8,467 bases of DNA from an uncultured Oscillospiraceae bacterium (GTDB lineage Bacteria > Bacillota > Clostridia > Oscillospirales > Acutalibacteraceae), in the NCBI GenBank assembly GCA_902478455.1, contig CABSLJ010000112.1, positions 1 to 8,467 on the forward strand. Reading direction: 5' to 3'. The position numbers were made by a program, and so were the translations under genes. Shown here one piece after another: positions 1 through 5,018 of this stretch. Every line of letters begins with the position of its first letter. The first letter of the stretch is position 1. The notes beneath the pieces are model-generated. The model saw only the letters and a list, made by a program, of their open reading frames with translations. It did no database searches and had not been told where the DNA came from.

Positions 1-1
1 A

Positions 2-316
2 ACGTTTGCCGAGGCTTACGGCGTCTGCCTCCTGCTCAAGGGGGCGAACACCCTGATCGCCTCGCCGGACGGACGGGTGTGCGTCAACCGCACCGGGAAT
101 CCGGGCATGGCCACGGGCGGGAGCGGAGACGTCCTTTCGGGGATGATCGGCGCTTTCCTCGCCCAGGGGATGCCCGTTTACGAGGCTGCGGTGTGCGGAG
201 CCTATCTGCATGGCCTGGCGGGCGACGTGTGCGCCGCCCGGTTTTCCCGGACCGCCATGCTTCCGACCGATATGATCGAGGCGCTGCCTTCGCTGTTTTT
301 AAGTCTGAAACGTTAG
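2..316 (+). CDS. nnrD: ADP-dependent NAD(P)H-hydrate dehydratase, C-terminal part (5' end outside window)
   Basis: This is the last 104 residues of the YjeF C-terminal (ribokinase-like) enzyme, which uses ADP to dehydrate the damaged cofactors NADHX and NADPHX back to NADH and NADPH in the cytoplasm. The frame is open from base 2. It carries the family signature at about residues 34-49 of the visible part (GNPGMATGGSGDVLSG), which includes the GGSGDxLSG nucleotide/active-site loop. An LLLKGANTLI strand before it is also typical. The C-terminus (AMLPTDMIEALPSLF) is where the family normally ends, so nothing is missing at this end. The start and the N-terminal half lie outside the window, and whether an epimerase domain is fused upstream cannot be seen. 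The stop is 9 bases before the lipoprotein start, so the two genes are probably one transcript. Confidence 0.95.
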   Translation, partial: TFAEAYGVCLLLKGANTLIASPDGRVCVNRTGNPGMATGGSGDVLSGMIGAFLAQGMPVYEAAVCGAYLHGLAGDVCAARFSRTAMLPTDMIEALPSLFLSLKR

Positions 317-325
317 GGTGATTGC

Positions 326-850
326 ATGCGCAGACCGATTCGATGTTTGCTTGGTTCCGTGCTCGCCGTGGTCCTGCTTTTTTCGCTTCTGACCTCCTGT
401 AAAAGCGAACCGCTCAGTCCCGATCAGATCCGTCTGGACTTTACCTGCGACGCGGCCGTCACGGTAGAGGACAGCGAAATCGGCTGCACCTTTTCCCACA
501 CGGCCCAGGGGGTGGGCTATGTGCTTGTCACCGTGCCCGAACAGCTTGCGGGCGTGTGCTTTGAGTGGATGGGGGACGCCTACTGCATCTCCTACAACGG
601 CCTCAAGTGCGAGACCGACAAGCCCTTCCTGCCCAACTCCTCCTTCGCCACGGCGCTGATGAATGTCCTGGAAGGGGCGGCCGATACCGACGCGCTCACG
701 CGGGAGACCTCCGACGGAGGCGTCACCGTCTTCAGCGGGGACAGCCGGTCCGGCCTCTTCCGAATTTCGGTCGACAACGCGAGCGGATACATCGTGGAGC
801 TGTCGGTCGACGCCCTCAAGCTCCGGGCGGAGCTTACCAATCACAAATAG
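326..850 (+). CDS. Hypothetical lipoprotein
   Basis: This is a 174-residue secreted protein of unknown function. Basic residues near the N-terminus (RRPIR) are followed by a hydrophobic stretch at about residues 8-22 and a lipobox L22-T-S-C25, so it should be cleaved before Cys25, lipid-modified and anchored to the outer face of the membrane. The mature part is acidic and rich in beta-strand-like segments, with several more Cys residues (in FTCD, GCTF, GVCF, AYCI, LKCE). The hydrophobic/aromatic pattern is loosely like LolA-type or DUF-type lipoproteins of Clostridia, but no named family is recognised. The ATG at 326 has an AGGGTG ribosome site 5 bases upstream and lies 9 bases after nnrD, so translation is probably coupled. 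It is the last gene before the terminator at 877-912. Confidence 0.8.
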   Translation: MRRPIRCLLGSVLAVVLLFSLLTSCKSEPLSPDQIRLDFTCDAAVTVEDSEIGCTFSHTAQGVGYVLVTVPEQLAGVCFEWMGDAYCISYNGLKCETDKPFLPNSSFATALMNVLEGAADTDALTRETSDGGVTVFSGDSRSGLFRISVDNASGYIVELSVDALKLRAELTNHK

Positions 851-876
851 GTTTTCTAAAGCCGTTGGAACGAATT

Positions 877-912
877 CGGCCCGGGAGGATGCCCGGGCCG
901 TTTTGTTTTTTT
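877..912 (+). terminator. Intrinsic terminator after nnrD-lipoprotein operon
   Basis: A perfect 9-bp GC-rich stem (CGGCCCGGG at 877-885 with CCCGGGCCG at 892-900, loop AGGATG) is followed directly by TTTTGTTTTTTT at 901-912. This is a textbook Rho-independent terminator for the + strand, 27 bases after the lipoprotein stop. It separates mazF from the nnrD operon. Confidence 0.93.
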
Positions 913-1171
913 GCCTGCCTGCGCTTCTTTTTGCACCTTCCTCCGGAAGACGGAGGACCGGAATCTGCAGAAAAGGGAAAAACAGCCTGCCCGGTTGTCC
1001 GAGTGACGCTGTCAAGCGTTTCGCGTTTCTAATATTATGGCATAGGGTCCCTGATACGCTTCCGCACGGCGAATTTTTTTGCTCCGGAAAAAATTTGTGT
1101 TTAAATCATGGAAGTATCGGCAAAAATAGCCACAGGGAGTCCCAATCCATAGAATTCGGAGCGTGAAAAAC
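913..1171. other. Gene-free leader region upstream of mazF
   Basis: No credible coding sequence was found here; the longest ATG-started frame close to mazF (1108-1152) encodes 14 residues. The stretch holds one copy of a 15-bp direct repeat (920-934), a small hairpin (CCTCCG 940-945 with CGGAGG 951-956), and two short odd-centred palindromes: AGGGTCCCT at 1044-1052 and GGGAGTCCC at 1135-1143. A weak promoter candidate is TTGCTC (1079-1084), 16 bases, then TTAAAT (1101-1106). Since a strong terminator lies upstream, mazF needs a promoter somewhere in this stretch, but no near-consensus one is visible. Confidence 0.5.
920..934 (+). repeat. 15-bp direct repeat, copy 1 (left of mazF)
   Basis: The 15-mer TGCGCTTCTTTTTGC occurs here and again, exactly, at 1561-1575. 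The pair brackets the mazF leader and gene. Both copies are followed within a few bases by CCTCCG and a short hairpin. Its function is unknown; it could be a recombination footprint or chance in T-rich post-gene sequence. Confidence 0.6.
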
Positions 1172-1543
1172 GTGAACGTCAAACGAGGAGATATTTTTTA
1201 CGCCGACTTGAGCCCCGTGGTCGGTTCGGAACAGGGCGGCATACGGCCGGTTTTGATCGTCCAGAACGATATAGGCAACCGTTTTAGCCCCACGGTGATC
1301 GCCGCGGCCATCACCAGTCAAAAATCCAAGGCCAACCTGCCCACCCACATCCAGCTGAACGCGGAGGAAAGCGGGCTTTCGCGTGATTCGGTGGTGCTGC
1401 TCGAGCAGGTCAGAACCATCGATAAACGGCGTCTGAAGGAGAAAATGGGACGTCTGGACGAACACGCCATGAATCAGGTCGATCAGGCGCTGTCGGTCAG
1501 CTTCGGCCTGGGCATGGAGGAGAACATCAGAGAGGCTACATAG
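1172..1543 (+). CDS. mazF: MazF/PemK-family endoribonuclease toxin
   Basis: This is a 123-residue toxin of the type II MazF family, very close in sequence pattern to the B. subtilis NdoA/EndoA enzyme. That enzyme cuts single-stranded RNA at UACAU-type sites and is held inactive by a cognate antitoxin. Visible family blocks are VKRGDIFYADLSPVVGSEQGG, RPVLIVQNDIGNRFSPT, PTHI and LLEQVRTIDKRRL. The GTG at 1172 is chosen because GGAG (1158-1161) lies 10 bases upstream and because it puts the catalytic pair at Arg25 (GGIRP) and Thr48 (AAITSQ), the numbering of the B. subtilis enzyme. The GTG at 1163 would add three residues but has the GGAG almost touching it. Oddly, no antitoxin gene is seen on either side and alr, its common neighbour in Firmicutes, is absent. 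Confidence 0.93.
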   Translation: MNVKRGDIFYADLSPVVGSEQGGIRPVLIVQNDIGNRFSPTVIAAAITSQKSKANLPTHIQLNAEESGLSRDSVVLLEQVRTIDKRRLKEKMGRLDEHAMNQVDQALSVSFGLGMEENIREAT

Positions 1544-1560
1544 GTCCCGCCTCCGCCTGA

Positions 1561-1575
1561 TGCGCTTCTTTTTGC
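1561..1575 (+). repeat. 15-bp direct repeat, copy 2 (right of mazF)
   Basis: This is an exact copy of TGCGCTTCTTTTTGC at 920-934, located 17 bases after the mazF stop. The period between copies is 641 bp and the interval holds only mazF and its leader. Confidence 0.6.
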
Positions 1576-1596
1576 GGCCTCCGTCCACGGAAAAAA

Positions 1597-1625
1597 GAAT
1601 AAAAAACGAAAAAAAGAAAATACTA
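1597..1625 (+). promoter_or_regulatory. SigmaG-like sporulation promoter candidate for the coat operon
   Basis: GAATA (1597-1601), a 17-base spacer and AATACTA (1619-1625) fit the forespore sigmaG pattern (GNATR, then CATNNTA), with one mismatch in the -10. The predicted start near 1632 leaves a short leader with AAAGGAG just before the first coat gene. The region is very A-rich, so chance matches are easy. Coat genes are more often under mother-cell sigmaE or sigmaK, to which the -10 region also has partial resemblance (ATAC). Confidence 0.4.
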
Positions 1626-1649
1626 CCATAAAAGAAAGGAGTGTTTTCC

Positions 1650-1835
1650 ATGGCACAATTGAGCTCTAAGGAACTATCCGCAATCGAGGATCAGCTCAGC
1701 GCGGAAAAATTGCTCATCACCAAGTACAAATCCTACGCGCAGATGTGTGAGGAACCGCAGATCAAAGCAAAGTGCGAGCAGCTCGCGGGCAAGCATCAGA
1801 ATCATTACGACCGCCTGCTGACCTGCCTGAACTAA
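1650..1835 (+). CDS. Small spore coat protein, CotF-related
   Basis: This is a 61-residue all-helical protein of the short spore coat family common in Clostridia, resembling the first helical hairpin of CotF-like proteins. It starts MAQLSSKELSAIEDQLSAEK and has a helix-turn-helix-like pair of amphipathic helices ending in the NHYDRLL segment. Such proteins are thought to be structural parts of the spore coat or its inner layers. The ATG at 1650 is preceded by AAAGGAG (1635-1641) at 8 bases. The in-frame GTG at 1641 overlaps that ribosome site, so it is rejected as a start. The stop overlaps the ribosome site (TAAGGAGG) of the next coat gene, so the two are one operon and translationally coupled. 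Confidence 0.82.
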   Translation: MAQLSSKELSAIEDQLSAEKLLITKYKSYAQMCEEPQIKAKCEQLAGKHQNHYDRLLTCLN

Positions 1836-1849
1836 GGAGGACGAAAACG

Positions 1850-2125
1850 ATGAATCAACTGAACGGAATGTGTGAACGCGAAATCCTGGACGACATCCTG
1901 TCCTCTCAGAAGATGATCACGGGGCTGTATAACACCTCCGCCAACGAATGCGCCGCCCCCGTCATCCGGGACGAATTCTTAAGCATCCTGAGCGAGGAGC
2001 ATCAGATGCAGGCCGAGGTCTTTGACGAAATGCAAAAGCGCGGCTGGTATCCTGTTCCGGCCGCCGAGCAGCAGAAGATCGCCCAGGCCAAAGAGAAATT
2101 CCAGAACGCCAATCCCGGCAAATAA
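1850..2125 (+). CDS. CotF-family spore coat protein
   Basis: This is a 91-residue Coat F domain protein, expected to be a structural component of the endospore coat. Family features are the LSSQKMITGLYNTSANEC segment (about residues 17-34), a helix ending in LSEEHQMQAEVFDEMQKRGWYPV (about 47-69), and the PAAEQQKIAQAKEKF tail. This is the usual CotF helical-bundle order with the GWYPV turn. The ATG at 1850 follows AGGAGG (1835-1840) at 9 bases and lies 14 bases after the preceding coat gene. Expression is presumably limited to sporulation. The long, gene-free 3' region ends in the terminator at 2254-2284. Confidence 0.92.
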   Translation: MNQLNGMCEREILDDILSSQKMITGLYNTSANECAAPVIRDEFLSILSEEHQMQAEVFDEMQKRGWYPVPAAEQQKIAQAKEKFQNANPGK

Positions 2126-2253
2126 AGTGTTCCGCCGCGCGCCCTGCCGGTTGCATTTTGACATTCTGCGCTTTGCGGCAGGCAAATGCTGAAAAAACGA
2201 CCAATTCCCTGTTGATGTTCGGGGATCATAAGAAAGCAAGCTCATTTACAGAG
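2126..2253. other. 3' untranslated region of coat operon, with possible pseudoknot
   Basis: No gene was seen. Two complementary pairs interleave: CCTGCCG (2143-2149) with CGGCAGG (2176-2182), and GCATTT (2153-2158) with AAATGC (2184-2189). Their order, A-B-A'-B', would form an H-type pseudoknot in the + transcript. A perfect -35-like TTGACA (2158-2163) has no -10 at the right distance and is not called a promoter. Confidence 0.35.
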
Positions 2254-2284
2254 ACGGCATGGCTTCGGCCATGCCGTTTTCTGG
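2254..2284 (+). terminator. Intrinsic terminator with UUCG tetraloop after coat operon
   Basis: A perfect 10-bp stem (ACGGCATGGC 2254-2263 with GCCATGCCGT 2268-2277) is closed by a TTCG loop in the extra-stable C(UUCG)G context and followed by TTTTCTGGTTT counted from 2277. It ends coat operon transcription, 128 bases after the CotF stop. The strand opposite lacks a T-run, so it is not a good terminator for arsR. Confidence 0.88.
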
Positions 2285-2340
2285 TTTAAATAGCGAAAAG
2301 GCAATAGAAGTGAATGTGCGGTTTTGGCTGTCCTCCAGTT

Positions 2341-2670
2341 TTACAGCGCCCGCTCCGAGTCGTTTTCCTGTTTTTCTGCTTCCAGCTCCGGGACGGCGAG
2401 CAGAGCGACGGCACGCGCAAACTCGCTTATCACTTCATAGCAGATTTCATTTCCGCAGCGGGTTCCCTGAATGATGCCGGCAGCCCGCAGAGTAGCCAGA
2501 TGCTGGGATACCGTGGCTTGTGGAATTCCCAGGCAATGCTGAATTTTACTGACGTTGCATTTTTTGTGCATCATATTGCGTACGATATAGAGGCGCAGGG
2601 GATGCGACAGAGCCTTCAGCAGGGCGGCCCGTTCCTCGTAGCAATCATCCATCCAATCCATATTTTTCAT
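2341..2670 (-). CDS. ArsR-family winged-helix repressor
   Basis: This is a 109-residue ArsR/SmtB-type DNA-binding regulator. The family core is seen as ALLKALSHPLRLYIVRNM (about residues 16-33), the recognition helix IPQATVSQHLATLRAAGII (about 49-67) and the beta-wing GTRCGNEICYEV (about 69-80). Cys residues are at 10, 38, 46, 72 and 77. The metal-binding CxC motif of classical ArsR/CadC is absent, so a thiol or redox signal is at least as likely as a metal. The ATG at 2670 follows AAGGGGG very closely; the ATG at 2661 is an alternative three residues in. An upstream extension in the same frame has no ribosome site and would cover the promoter. It diverges from the thioredoxin operon, which it probably represses together with itself. 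Confidence 0.88.
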   Translation of the reverse strand: MKNMDWMDDCYEERAALLKALSHPLRLYIVRNMMHKKCNVSKIQHCLGIPQATVSQHLATLRAAGIIQGTRCGNEICYEVISEFARAVALLAVPELEAEKQENDSERAL

Positions 2671-2677
2671 TTCCCCC

Positions 2678-2706
2678 TTGACTAAATCGAAATATTGGAA
2701 TATACT
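2678..2706 (+). promoter_or_regulatory. SigmaA promoter of the trx operon
   Basis: TTGACT (2678-2683), a 17-base spacer and TATACT (2701-2706) form a near-consensus vegetative promoter. Transcription would begin near 2713, leaving a leader of about 100 nt before the TTG start at 2815. The -35 box overlaps the arsR ribosome binding site on the other strand. Confidence 0.8.
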
Positions 2707-2724
2707 AATAATACGATATATTTC
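2689..2724. promoter_or_regulatory. Candidate ArsR operator (dyad between the divergent promoters)
   Basis: GAAATAT (2689-2695) and its inverse ATATTTC (2718-2724) are centred at about 2706.5, almost exactly between the two -10 boxes. An inner imperfect dyad (GGAATAT 2697-2703 against ATATTTCC 2718-2725) is also present. AT-rich dyads over the promoter are typical ArsR-family sites. Binding here would block both promoters. Confidence 0.5.
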
Positions 2725-2736
2725 CGAAATTGTCAA
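2708..2736 (-). promoter_or_regulatory. SigmaA promoter of arsR
   Basis: On the minus strand, TTGACA (2736-2731), a 17-base spacer and TATTAT (2713-2708) form a near-perfect vegetative promoter. Its -10 box is one base away from the -10 box of the opposing trx promoter, so two RNA polymerases could hardly be bound at once. The arsR leader is about 30 nt. Confidence 0.82.
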
Positions 2737-2800
2737 TGGCCCGGCGGAGGCTGCGCGGATTGGACTTTTGCCGCGGATTTCCCCGGCATTCATTTGGAGT

Positions 2801-2817
2801 AAGGAGGCTGCGCTTTG
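2801..2817 (+). promoter_or_regulatory. Ribosome binding site that fixes the TTG start of trxB-like gene
   Basis: AAGGAGG (2801-2807) is 7 bases before TTG (2815-2817). No ATG or GTG is available that keeps the FAD-binding N-terminus intact. A near-copy of this initiation region (GGAGGCTGCGC then TTGGAC) lies 57 bases upstream at 2746-2765. Confidence 0.85.
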
Positions 2818-3681
2818 GACAGACTAATCGATATCGCCGTTGTCGGTGCGGGACCGGCCGGTCTTTCGGCGGCCATCAACGCGGTCGCGCGGGGGAAAAC
2901 GGTCCGCCTGTTGTCCTCAGAGAGCAACTATCTGCGCAAGGCGGAGCGGGTGGACAATTACCTCGGTTTTTACGACGTCAGCGGTCAGGCGCTCATGGAT
3001 GCGTTTGTGTCGCACGCAAACGGGCAGGGGATCCTCCTGGAACCGGGAAAAGTGGCCAATATTCTGCCCTTTGGCGAGGGCTTCATGCTCAATTTCGGCG
3101 GGGATATCGTCGAGGCACGCGCGGTGGTGCTGTCCACAGGCGTCTCCAAGGCAAAGGCGCTTCCCGGAGAAAAGGAGCTGCTTGGCCGCGGCGTGAGCTA
3201 CTGCGCCACCTGCGACGGCATGCTCTACCGCGGAAAGCGGGCGGTGGTCTTCGGGGAATCGGAAGACGCGGCCGAGGAAGCCAATTTTCTGGCCTCCATC
3301 GGCGTCCAGGTCACTTATGTCTCCAGCGCCGCGCGCAAAAAGCATCTGAGGGAGGACATTCCCTATGTGGAGGGAAGACTCAGTTCCATACTTGGAGAAG
3401 ATACGGTGACCGGCGCTGTCTGCGAAGAACAGACTCTACCGGCGCAGGCCGTTTTTCTGCTGCGGGATTCCATTGCCCCGTCCACGCTGCTGGATGGTCT
3501 GGAAACCGAGAACGGCTATGTCAGGGTCAACCGATGGATGGAGACCAATGTGCCCGGCGTTTACGCGGCCGGAGACTGCACCGGAAAGCCGCTGCAGATT
3601 TCCAAAGCGGTGGGCGAAGGGCTCATTGCCGCCCAACAGGCGGCGTTATATATTGACAATTTGATGAAAAAAGGAGAATGA
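2815..3681 (+). CDS. Thioredoxin reductase-like flavoprotein, possibly ferredoxin-dependent
   Basis: This is a 288-residue class II pyridine nucleotide-disulfide oxidoreductase of the thioredoxin reductase fold, which reduces the thioredoxin encoded next to it. The FAD-binding GAGPAG is at residues 11-16, the redox CATC at 130-133 (Cys130 and Cys133) and the second FAD motif, AAGDCTG, at 251-257. In NADPH-dependent enzymes the insert domain carries GGGDSA and HRRxxxR. Here the first is FGESEDA (146-152) and the second is replaced by a segment without it (VSSAARKKHL). This loss, and a length shorter than the usual 305-320, fit the ferredoxin-dependent flavin thioredoxin reductases known in Clostridia. 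The electron donor is an inference. The TTG start is supported by AAGGAGG 7 bases upstream. The stop is 2 bases before trxA. Confidence 0.9.
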   Translation: MDRLIDIAVVGAGPAGLSAAINAVARGKTVRLLSSESNYLRKAERVDNYLGFYDVSGQALMDAFVSHANGQGILLEPGKVANILPFGEGFMLNFGGDIVEARAVVLSTGVSKAKALPGEKELLGRGVSYCATCDGMLYRGKRAVVFGESEDAAEEANFLASIGVQVTYVSSAARKKHLREDIPYVEGRLSSILGEDTVTGAVCEEQTLPAQAVFLLRDSIAPSTLLDGLETENGYVRVNRWMETNVPGVYAAGDCTGKPLQISKAVGEGLIAAQQAALYIDNLMKKGE

Positions 3682-3683
3682 AC

Positions 3684-4010
3684 ATGGCTCAACAGGTATT
3701 GCATCCCGATACACAGACTTTTGATTCCCTCGTTTCCGGCGAGGGCGTCGCCCTGGTGGATTTCTTCGCCACCTGGTGCGCTCCCTGCCGCATGCTTGCC
3801 CCGGTGATCGAGCAGATCGCCGAGCAGTATGACGGACGCGTCAAGGTCGCTAAGGTGGACATAGACGCCCACCCCGAGCTGGCCGCCCGTTACGGCGTGC
3901 AGAGCATTCCGACGGTGCTGGTCTTCAAAAACGGGGAAATGGTCGCCCGCGAGGTGGGCGCGCGCCCCCTGGGGACCTTTACCGGGATTCTGGACGGTCA
4001 GCTCAAATAA
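3684..4010 (+). CDS. trxA: Thioredoxin
   Basis: This is a 108-residue cytoplasmic thioredoxin that passes electrons to disulfides in target proteins. The fold is complete: the buried Asp26 (LVDFFA), active site W31-C-A-P-C35, cis-Pro76 (QSIPT) and the final FTGILDGQL helix. The active site has Ala where most thioredoxins have Gly (WCAPC rather than WCGPC), a variant seen in some bacterial lineages that may shift redox potential or partner choice. The start at 3684 has AAGGAG (3671-3676) 7 bases upstream; the ATG at 3678 overlaps the previous stop and is too close to the ribosome site. It forms an operon with the reductase-like gene, is probably under ArsR control, and ends at the terminator at 4022-4058. 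Confidence 0.96.
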   Translation: MAQQVLHPDTQTFDSLVSGEGVALVDFFATWCAPCRMLAPVIEQIAEQYDGRVKVAKVDIDAHPELAARYGVQSIPTVLVFKNGEMVAREVGARPLGTFTGILDGQLK

Positions 4011-4021
4011 GCGCAAAAGGC

Positions 4022-4058
4022 AAGGCCTCCTGCAATCATGCAGGAGGCCTTTTGTCTT
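4022..4058 (+). terminator. Intrinsic terminator between convergent trxA and sirTM
   Basis: A perfect 13-bp stem (AAGGCCTCCTGCA 4022-4034 with TGCAGGAGGCCTT 4039-4051, loop ATCA) runs into TTTTGTCTTTT on the + strand. It terminates the trx operon. On the minus strand the stem is followed by GCCTTTT, so it may also stop the converging sirtuin transcript, though less well. Confidence 0.92.
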
Positions 4059-4136
4059 TTAAGGGCGGTGCGCTTCGGCTGCGGAAAAGTGGAAACTCCC
4101 GGCTCGGCCGCATGGATCGCTGCGCTTGATAGGGCT

Positions 4137-5018
4137 TTATAAGCTGTCCGTTTGCAGCCGCTCGAGCACTTCGCCGATATCCTCTTTCATGCAGAGCGAC
4201 CGGCCGGCGAGCATCCGCGGCGCGACCGCCTGGGTCAGGTTGATACAGGCATAAAAAGCGTTCGGATTGTGAAAGACCATCTGCCAAAAGGGGTATTTGA
4301 TGATTCCGGGCGTATTGTTTCCCGCGCCCAGCTCCAGGTACAGCACTGCCTTTTCCTGATGGTCGAGCAGAAATTCGCGGTAGCGCCGTGCGGCCGCATG
4401 CCAGCCTTCGTCCTCCACAAAAGCGCTGTCCACGCGCAGGTTCATGCACATGGGAGCGCCGCAGACGGGACAGCGGGGAAGCAGCCCGGCCGGTACGCGG
4501 AGATCACGTTGTTCGGCCACCATTTGCCGGACGGCGGCCTCATTGTCATAGGTTTTCCGGCGGCAGGGCGTGGAGCATTGCCACAGGCCGAAATCTCCCT
4601 GGGTGTAAAACAAACGGCGCTTGTCAAAACCGGCCACCTGAAAGCGATGGTCCACATTGGTGGTCAGAACAAAGTAATCCCGACCCTTTACCAGCTCGAG
4701 CAAATCCAGATAAGGCTTGCCCGCCGGCTGGTCGTACCGGTTGACGGCGATATACCGGCTCCAGTAGGCCCAATGTTCCTCGGGCGTCTCATAGGGATAA
4801 AAACCGGCGGAGTACATGTCGCGGAAACCGTATTTTTCAATGAAGTCCGCAAAATGGGCTTCAAACCGCTTGCCGTCGTACCGGAATCCGGCGGAGGCGG
4901 ACAGTCCCGCCCCCGCGCCGATGACAATAGCGTCGGCCTGCCCGATTTTTTCACTCAGCAGCCGTATGTTTTCCGAGAAGTGAGAGGTAGATGTCGTAGT
5001 CCCTATTTTGGAAAACAT
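4137..5018 (-). CDS. Class M sirtuin (SirTM), NAD-dependent protein ADP-ribosyltransferase
   Basis: This is a 293-residue SIR2-family protein of the microbial class M. Members transfer ADP-ribose from NAD+ to protein rather than deacetylating; in Staphylococcus and Streptococcus the target is a lipoylated GcvH-like carrier. The NAD-binding GAGAGLS is at 34-40, TTNVDH at 119-124 with the class Asn121, and YTQGD at 138-142, where Gln140 stands in the place of the deacylase catalytic His. A four-Cys zinc site is visible (Cys148, Cys152, Cys173, Cys176), as is the class block NNTPGIIKYPFW. The length is near that of the family. The ATG at 5018 has a superb ribosome site (GAGGTGAT at 5031-5024, 7-base spacing) lying inside the upstream macrodomain gene, with which it overlaps by 68 nt. 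No lipoate ligase or GcvH-like gene is adjacent. Confidence 0.93.
   Translation of the reverse strand: MFSKIGTTTSTSHFSENIRLLSEKIGQADAIVIGAGAGLSASAGFRYDGKRFEAHFADFIEKYGFRDMYSAGFYPYETPEEHWAYWSRYIAVNRYDQPAGKPYLDLLELVKGRDYFVLTTNVDHRFQVAGFDKRRLFYTQGDFGLWQCSTPCRRKTYDNEAAVRQMVAEQRDLRVPAGLLPRCPVCGAPMCMNLRVDSAFVEDEGWHAAARRYREFLLDHQEKAVLYLELGAGNNTPGIIKYPFWQMVFHNPNAFYACINLTQAVAPRMLAGRSLCMKEDIGEVLERLQTDSL

Noticed and set aside
299..1015. 238-codon minus-strand frame opposite the lipoprotein
   Set aside because: It runs across the strong + strand terminator and lacks any motif, and the + strand frame has a lipobox and ribosome site.
663..1166. Frame ending at the mazF start, considered as an antitoxin
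   Set aside because: It begins inside the lipoprotein gene and crosses the terminator at 877-912. No internal start has a ribosome site, and the sequence is unlike MazE/NdoAI ribbon-helix-helix proteins.
2158..2163. Perfect TTGACA in the coat operon 3' region, considered as a promoter
   Set aside because: No TATAAT-like box lies 16-18 bases downstream on the + strand, and the next + gene is beyond arsR.
3678..3683. ATG at 3678 as the trxA start overlapping the reductase stop
   Set aside because: It is one base from the AAGGAG ribosome site. The ATG at 3684 has proper spacing and the normal thioredoxin N-terminus.
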